Of a DNA stretch of 64,000 nt, positions 59,301 to 64,000 are shown one piece after another. Source of the DNA: Xiphias gladius (Eukaryota; Chordata; Actinopteri; Istiophoriformes; Xiphiidae); NCBI RefSeq assembly GCF_016859285.1, contig NC_053417.1, positions 18,964,706 to 19,028,705 on the forward strand, given 5' to 3'. The notes below the pieces were generated by a model, which saw nothing but the letters and a program-made list of their open reading frames with translations, ran no database searches and had not been told where the DNA came from. Each line of letters starts with the position of its first letter. Position 1 is the first letter of the stretch. A program made the position numbers and the translations under genes.

Positions 59301-60032
59301 GATAAAAGCGCCACCTTTCACAAATATTTGGCAAAATGCAGATAACGGCATTGGTGTATAATCTGCTCCGCCCTACAGGCTGACACGGTGTGAGTTAACC
59401 CAGCCGGTCTTCAAGGAACTGGGCTCAGTGCTGAGAAGTGGGACTTCTCGACTCAAGTCCCTGATTGTAGGTATGAATAAAGTTGGAGACCAAGGGGTTA
59501 AACATCTTTGGGATGCTGTTTCACACCCAAGCTGTCTGTTGGAGGAACTGGAGTGAGTTGACACACACTCTCCTTATGCCATCTTTTTTTTTTTTAAATT
59601 TTTTTTAATTACCACTTTGCAGTGTGCGCTACAACGCAAATATGTCTGCCTCCTCCCCTGTCATAGTGTTGAAATGACTCATTTGACGGATGCCTGTGTT
59701 GAGGACTTGTGTGCGGCTGTAAGAGCCAGTAAGACTTTGAAGAGCCTGGAACTGAGGAACAACTCTCTGACTAATGCCTCTGTCCCAGCCCTCATCCAGG
59801 TCATGGAGGACAGCCACAGCATGCAGGAGATGAAGTAAGCGTGATTCGCCTCAGTTAATGATAAACTACCGTGAGCCAGTGTACTTCACACAGAGTTTCT
59901 ACTCACAACAAAGCATTTTTAAACAAGAATCTGCCCACTGCTTTTGTTTCCAACTCTTTCAGCCTGAAGTACAACGACTTCTGTGAAGAGGTTTTTGACA
60001 TGTTGGACGAGTGTGATAAAATACGTTACTGA
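56304..60032 (+). CDS. NACHT-LRR (NLR family) protein without PYD or CARD
   Basis: Eight coding exons: 56304-57898, 57991-58152, 58294-58467, 58562-58735, 59095-59268, 59379-59552, 59667-59834, 59963-60032. All joins are in phase, giving 896 residues. The start ATG lies 11 bases after an acceptor, so the protein opens with about 70 residues of no recognised domain and no PYD, CARD or FISNA block. NACHT: Walker A GPEGSGKTT from residue 75, a divergent Walker B (FVFDDPDQ, about 150-156) in place of the usual FDGxDE, and sensor-like VVATRPT. Helical regions follow to about 530. Exons 2-8 carry leucine-rich repeats of ribonuclease-inhibitor type; four exons are exactly 174 bases, as in NLRP/NLRC genes. 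NLR proteins are cytosolic sensors of innate immunity or, in some cases, developmental regulators. The open frame is intact. I cannot name the orthologue. Confidence 0.93.
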
Positions 60033-60169
60033 AGAGGGCGGATTGGGGTCCATCCATCTCAAAGACTGCTACAAGATCACATACTGCACTGAGCTCTGCC
60101 ATGCTGTTATTAGAGCTGATGCACTGGGGGGGGGGGGCGAAAATTTGTTGCTTTGCTCTGCCTTATGGG

Positions 60170-60325
60170 AAACTAAATTAAAATATCTTTAGGTTTTGGA
60201 CTGTCGGTTGGACCAAACAAGCAATATGATAAATTCACCTTTAGGAACTTGTGATGACTGTTCTTACACTTTATAACCCAAATGATTAATGAACATAATC
60301 GTCAGTTGCAGCCCTACTCATTATA
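60170..60325. mobile_element. End fragment of the GATTAGTTGATTA-family TIR element
   Basis: Reads ATATCTTTAGGTTTTGGACT, GTCGGTTGGACCAAACAAGC, then ATGATTAATGAACATAATCG and TCAGTTGCAGCCCTA. This is the right end of the same family as 18765-19110, just beyond the NLR stop codon and probably within its 3' UTR. Confidence 0.75.
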
Positions 60326-60398
60326 CAATCAAGTTCACTATCTACAACTTAATAAGAGCCCTTCAACACACGAATCACTGGATTTGATGCAATAATTT

Positions 60399-60404
60399 TT
60401 TATT
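60399..60404 (-). terminator. Candidate cers5 polyadenylation signal
   Basis: Minus-strand AATAAA about 585 bases after the cers5 stop codon. The NLR gene ends only about 370 bases to its left, so the two genes are tail to tail. Confidence 0.45.
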
Positions 60405-60621
60405 TAGAAAACTTTGGCATTTTAAAGAAAGATACTAGGCATTTGGAATTTCTAAGCTTACAGGAGAGTAAGCAGTATAGTCAGTAAGGCAAATGCAGTG
60501 ATTTGTTTTACAGCTGTAAAATATATTACCAAATTCACTAATAAAATCTCTATCCTGACAGTAGCAGTTTAGAGATGCACTGATAGGCAACTGCTGCAAT
60601 TTCTAACCTTGAGGAGAGACA

Positions 60622-60622
<1 letters not shown>

Positions 60623-60699
<77 letters not shown>
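60623..60699. repeat. (AC)n microsatellite
   Basis: About 38 uninterrupted AC units in the probable cers5 3' UTR. Confidence 0.97.
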
Positions 60700-60700
<1 letters not shown>

Positions 60701-60866
60701 CGAAGTGCAGGCAGACCACAAGCATTTCTCTCGTCTACTTCTGTAAGCAAAGATCAGGAGTAAACCTCACATAGTGTAAACGTGACACAGTAACACAGTG
60801 CTAAGTCTGGATTCCACACAAGGAGTTGCCCTGTGGCCAGACCTCTCTCCATTTGAACAACTCAGC

Positions 60867-60891
<25 letters not shown>
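60867..60891. repeat. (A)25 homopolymer
   Basis: Run of A between the AC microsatellite and the cers5 stop codon. Confidence 0.95.
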
Positions 60892-60897
<6 letters not shown>

Positions 60898-60987
60898 CAG
60901 CTATTCAGGAGGTGACAAGGTGTGTCTCACAGGCACGATGGAGGTGAATGAAAGCCACACCGAAAGTCAACAACCTCCTACTGGTAC

Positions 60988-63918
60988 TCAGTGGTCATGA
61001 GTTTCTCCATTAAGGTTACCAGTGGGACTGCTGGTCTTCGCATTTAGGGTCTGACTGGGATTTTTACTGCAACTGGAATAAATCTCTTCGTCTGAGCTGC
61101 TCTCGATGTCACTGCGGTCATCTTTTGACACCTGTAAAGTAAAACACAGTTTCACTAACGATTGGATTTGTGAGGAAAGTTAAAGTCAGTGAGCTTGTAT
61201 GCTAATGGAGAAAATACTAATGTCTTGATGCAGGTGGTGTTTACCACAGTCACCATCTAATTGTAGTGTGTTGGCACTGGTACTGGACAAAGTAAAGTTT
61301 GGACCTGAGGATCAAGCTAGATGAAAAGTGAGAGGATCACCACAGTTATCATGAGGGGAACATGAATGTCTGTTAAATTAAATGTCAATTCATTCAATAT
61401 GTATCGAGACATTTCACTCAAAACAATAAATGTCACCCTGCGGGAAACATGAACACAAAACAATTTATCTAGCAAATGTTGAGACAATTTACTGGACGAG
61501 TGAAAATTTTGATTTACAGATGGTACTTGATGAAAAGTGAGGAGATCACCAAAGTCACCCCCCAGGTAACATGGATATCTGTGTCAGATTTGAATGGGAA
61601 TCCATCCAACAGTTGTTGAAATATTTCACTAAATACACGTAATGTTAAATTCATGGTGGCAATGGAGTAAAAGTCGGTAAGTTTCATTCTCTGGAGACCA
61701 TGAATGTCTGTGCAAAATTTCATGGAATTACATCAAACAGTTGTTGAGATATTTCAGTCTGGACCAAAGTAAAGGACCAACTGACATACCGACAACAGCC
61801 ACCGTGGCTAAAAACTGCACACTGTAAAACAGAGCAGATTACCAGACTAACCTTGCCCTTGAATATAGCTTTGATGGCAATACGAGTGATGAGGTAGAAC
61901 CAGATGATGTGAAGAGTCTGCAGGACCAGCAGCAACCCATTGAACAGCCACCAGGCCTGGTATGGTCCGACGATCTCCCAGCTCTCAAACAGAACACTGT
62001 AAACAATCCTACAACAAATGCGCGCATACAGAGGTACATTATTATTATAAGTTTTAGTTAATTAAAATACAGTGTCCCACACATGGTAAGCTTCGGCCTT
62101 GGTAGCGCTACTTTTCGTTGTGTTTTGGTCTGTACTGGACTCAGTCTTCACACAACCTTGACAAATTAAATTACACATTGTTTGAAAGCTCTAAGTTTAC
62201 TGATTCTATCTCTGCAACGCCTTTTGGGATCCTCATATCACTGCAACAGATATTGACAATTGGCTCAGATTTGTGGCTAATGTTTTCCAAGCAAAAGATA
62301 CTACTACAGGCCTTATATTCCATTGTTTATAAAAAAATAGGCGTGGCAGAAAAACTTACATTTAAGCCATGTTTGTGCTTCTGTAACTTTGAATAAGTAT
62401 CTTTTATTCTAATTCTGAATTTTTGGTTGTAAAAGTTAAAGAGTATCTTTTCAAAAGAGACCAGGGTTGTGACTGTAATCAAAAGGGTTGAAGAACAGTA
62501 ACCTTTTTATTTCGGGGACTTTATTTTTGGGCTTGTGCACACTAATGTGGGTGTCTGATAAAAAACTAATTTATCGTAAAATGGCTTTGAATTGTCAAAA
62601 ATATCCAAGATTGACAAAGGTATGTCATTCGATATGTAATAAAGCTCTCGTTGTCTCACCAGAAAGGATAGATGACAAGTCGAGTGAGGAAAAAGCTTAT
62701 GCTGAACACCACAAACAGGCCATCACATAGCCTCTGGTACTTGGCGTAGTTGGCCAGTTTGGCTGCCTTGGGAAATAAATAAGACATTAATGATTCACAG
62801 TGATAAAATATCAAACCAATATCTGATTGTCGTAACTTACAGTAATGATATCTAGTCACTCTCATGTCAGTAGGAGATACGCTTTTTTGTCAAACTGGTA
62901 GCAGATGTAACTCAAAGCACAGTAGTATCATTTCCACGAACCCCCTCAAATTTGCCTCTTGGAACAACTAAAAAAAAAAAAATCTTAATCACTGAGTCCT
63001 TTACCTCAAGGAAAATGTCAGATGCATCGTGCACACACATGACCAAGGTACCAGCTCTTAGCATGTTGTTGGCATAGGAGAAGGTGATGAGGATTATGGT
63101 GGCCAGGTGGTGGACAAGCATGACAATGAAATCCTGTCATCAGCGAAACGAAGAGAGATGACAGAGAGAGAGAGGACGCTCAGGCTACTTACTCAGCCAC
63201 TGGAAATTTGCAAACACACATTTAAACTCCTGCGGCTAAATGAACAATGAGATGAAGTTGCCGGTTGTGGAATAAACCTCACTTGTCGGTCTTTGTAATT
63301 TCATCAAGACTGTAAAGTTACAACGGCAACTGAAAGACGCTGTGTCAATACCGGGATGACAGACTGAGGTGTAGCTGTGTGTAAGGAGTGCTGTATATCT
63401 TTTGACAAGGCGGCATTTGATTGTCTAACCTGTTCTCCCAGAGCACACAATTATATGCTTATTCTTACATACTGGCAACAGTAAATGGTTCTGACAGTTC
63501 AACTTGTAAACACACTGTCAAAGAAATTCAGAAAAAGGGACATGAAACAAAGCAAAACAGCTCCGATAGGTATTTACACTATTGAGAGGCAGCACAATAG
63601 TGTTAGTTAAGCTGATGTTGACTCACCTTACGTTTAATATCTGTGAACTGGGAAAACATCAGAGACCAATAAAAAGCCAGCTCAGCTACATAGTGGTTGT
63701 ACTGTCCAGGACTCAGAGGCTTTGGGAGGGAGTGAAACAAAAACACCTTTAACAAACATATGACCACACTTACCTGCAAACATTATGGTGCTGAAATTAT
63801 TAGAGTAATAATATATGCAGCTGAAAATTAGGACTGTTCAGTTAATAACAATAAAACAAATACAAACCTGAAAAGGATAGTTGTGCCAACACTGTCTGGT
63901 ATCCCACATCCAAGGTGA
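60988..63918 (-). CDS. cers5: Ceramide synthase, C-terminal part (CERS5-like), cut by the window edge
   Basis: Six minus-strand exons in view: 63918-63868, 63719-63627, 63133-63005, 62766-62660, 62008-61852, 61131-60988, in phase, 227 residues to the stop. The N-terminal half (homeobox-like domain, first membrane spans) lies beyond 64000. This part is the TLC (TRAM-LAG1-CLN8) domain: [25 protein letters not shown], the catalytic His pair in [46 protein letters not shown], and the conserved [14 protein letters not shown] tail. The enzyme joins a fatty acyl-CoA to a sphingoid base in the ER membrane; CERS5/6 prefer C16 chains. [14 protein letters not shown] and the KVSKDDRSD tail restrict it to CERS5/6. 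Location beside a type II keratin, as on human 12q13, favours CERS5. Confidence 0.9.
61330..61830 (+). repeat. 'gagatatttca' teleost repeat in the last cers5 intron
   Basis: Four degenerate sub-units with GAGACATTTCACTC, GAGACAATTTACTGG, GAAATATTTCACTA and GAGATATTTCAGTCTGGACC (near 61404, 61482, 61617 and 61744). Same family as 29845-30600. Confidence 0.7.
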
Positions 63919-64000
63919 CTGAGGAAAGCAGATGAATGTGTGTATAATCAAAGGATAAGTTTGCAGTTTTTCAAGTCTGTATTAAAACAATAATCACGTG

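Noticed and set aside
60550-60750. Cys-Val repeat open frame
   Set aside because: Translation of the AC microsatellite at 60623-60699.
60988-63918. Assignment of the ceramide synthase to CERS2, CERS3 or CERS4
   Set aside because: The [10 protein letters not shown] segment and the [17 protein letters not shown] tail belong to the CERS5/6 pair, not to CERS2-4.

Overview
The window reads as nuclear DNA of a ray-finned (probably percomorph) fish. Its genes are split by GT-AG introns, the encoded proteins are recognisable vertebrate families, the spacers are AT-rich, and the interspersed repeats are ones I know from teleost genomes. All gene models were built by hand from splice signals and reading phase, with no alignment or database search.

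Six host genes are visible. (1) slc6a6, the taurine transporter, lies on the minus strand: 13 coding exons between 1989 and 15190, with a likely CpG-island promoter near 20.5-20.9 kb, so the first intron is long. (2) About 12 kb of gene-poor, repeat-laden spacer follows (20.9-33.2 kb). (3) abtb1, an ankyrin plus double-BTB protein, is on the minus strand with 12 coding exons (33231-39450). (4) A DNase I-family gene, dnase1l4-like, is on the minus strand with 8 or 9 coding exons (41983-46272). It has no signal peptide, lacks the two cysteines of the classical DNase I disulfide, uses one GC-AG intron and may end in a coiled-coil exon. (5) A type II keratin is on the plus strand (9 exons, 50721-54703). 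(6) A NACHT-LRR (NLR) protein without PYD or CARD is on the plus strand (8 coding exons, 56304-60032). It converges on the last six exons of a ceramide synthase, best read as cers5, on the minus strand (60988-63918, running off the right edge).

Between the DNase and the keratin lies a broken Ty3/gypsy-type retroelement with a chromodomain (about 46.6-49.8 kb). Other repeats are two tRNA-headed SINE copies inside DNase introns, several non-autonomous DNA-transposon-like families, a possible LINE 3' end, a possible PIF/Harbinger end, and many microsatellites, some close to splice sites.

The genes do not form a pathway. slc6a6 and abtb1 have human counterparts on chromosome 3, while type II keratins and CERS5 are on human 12q13, so the window joins two human synteny groups. 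The most interesting host features are the atypical NLR, the apparently intracellular DNase with its unusual 3' end, and a tonicity-element match in the slc6a6 promoter island. I saw no CRISPR array, rRNA or free-standing tRNA gene.
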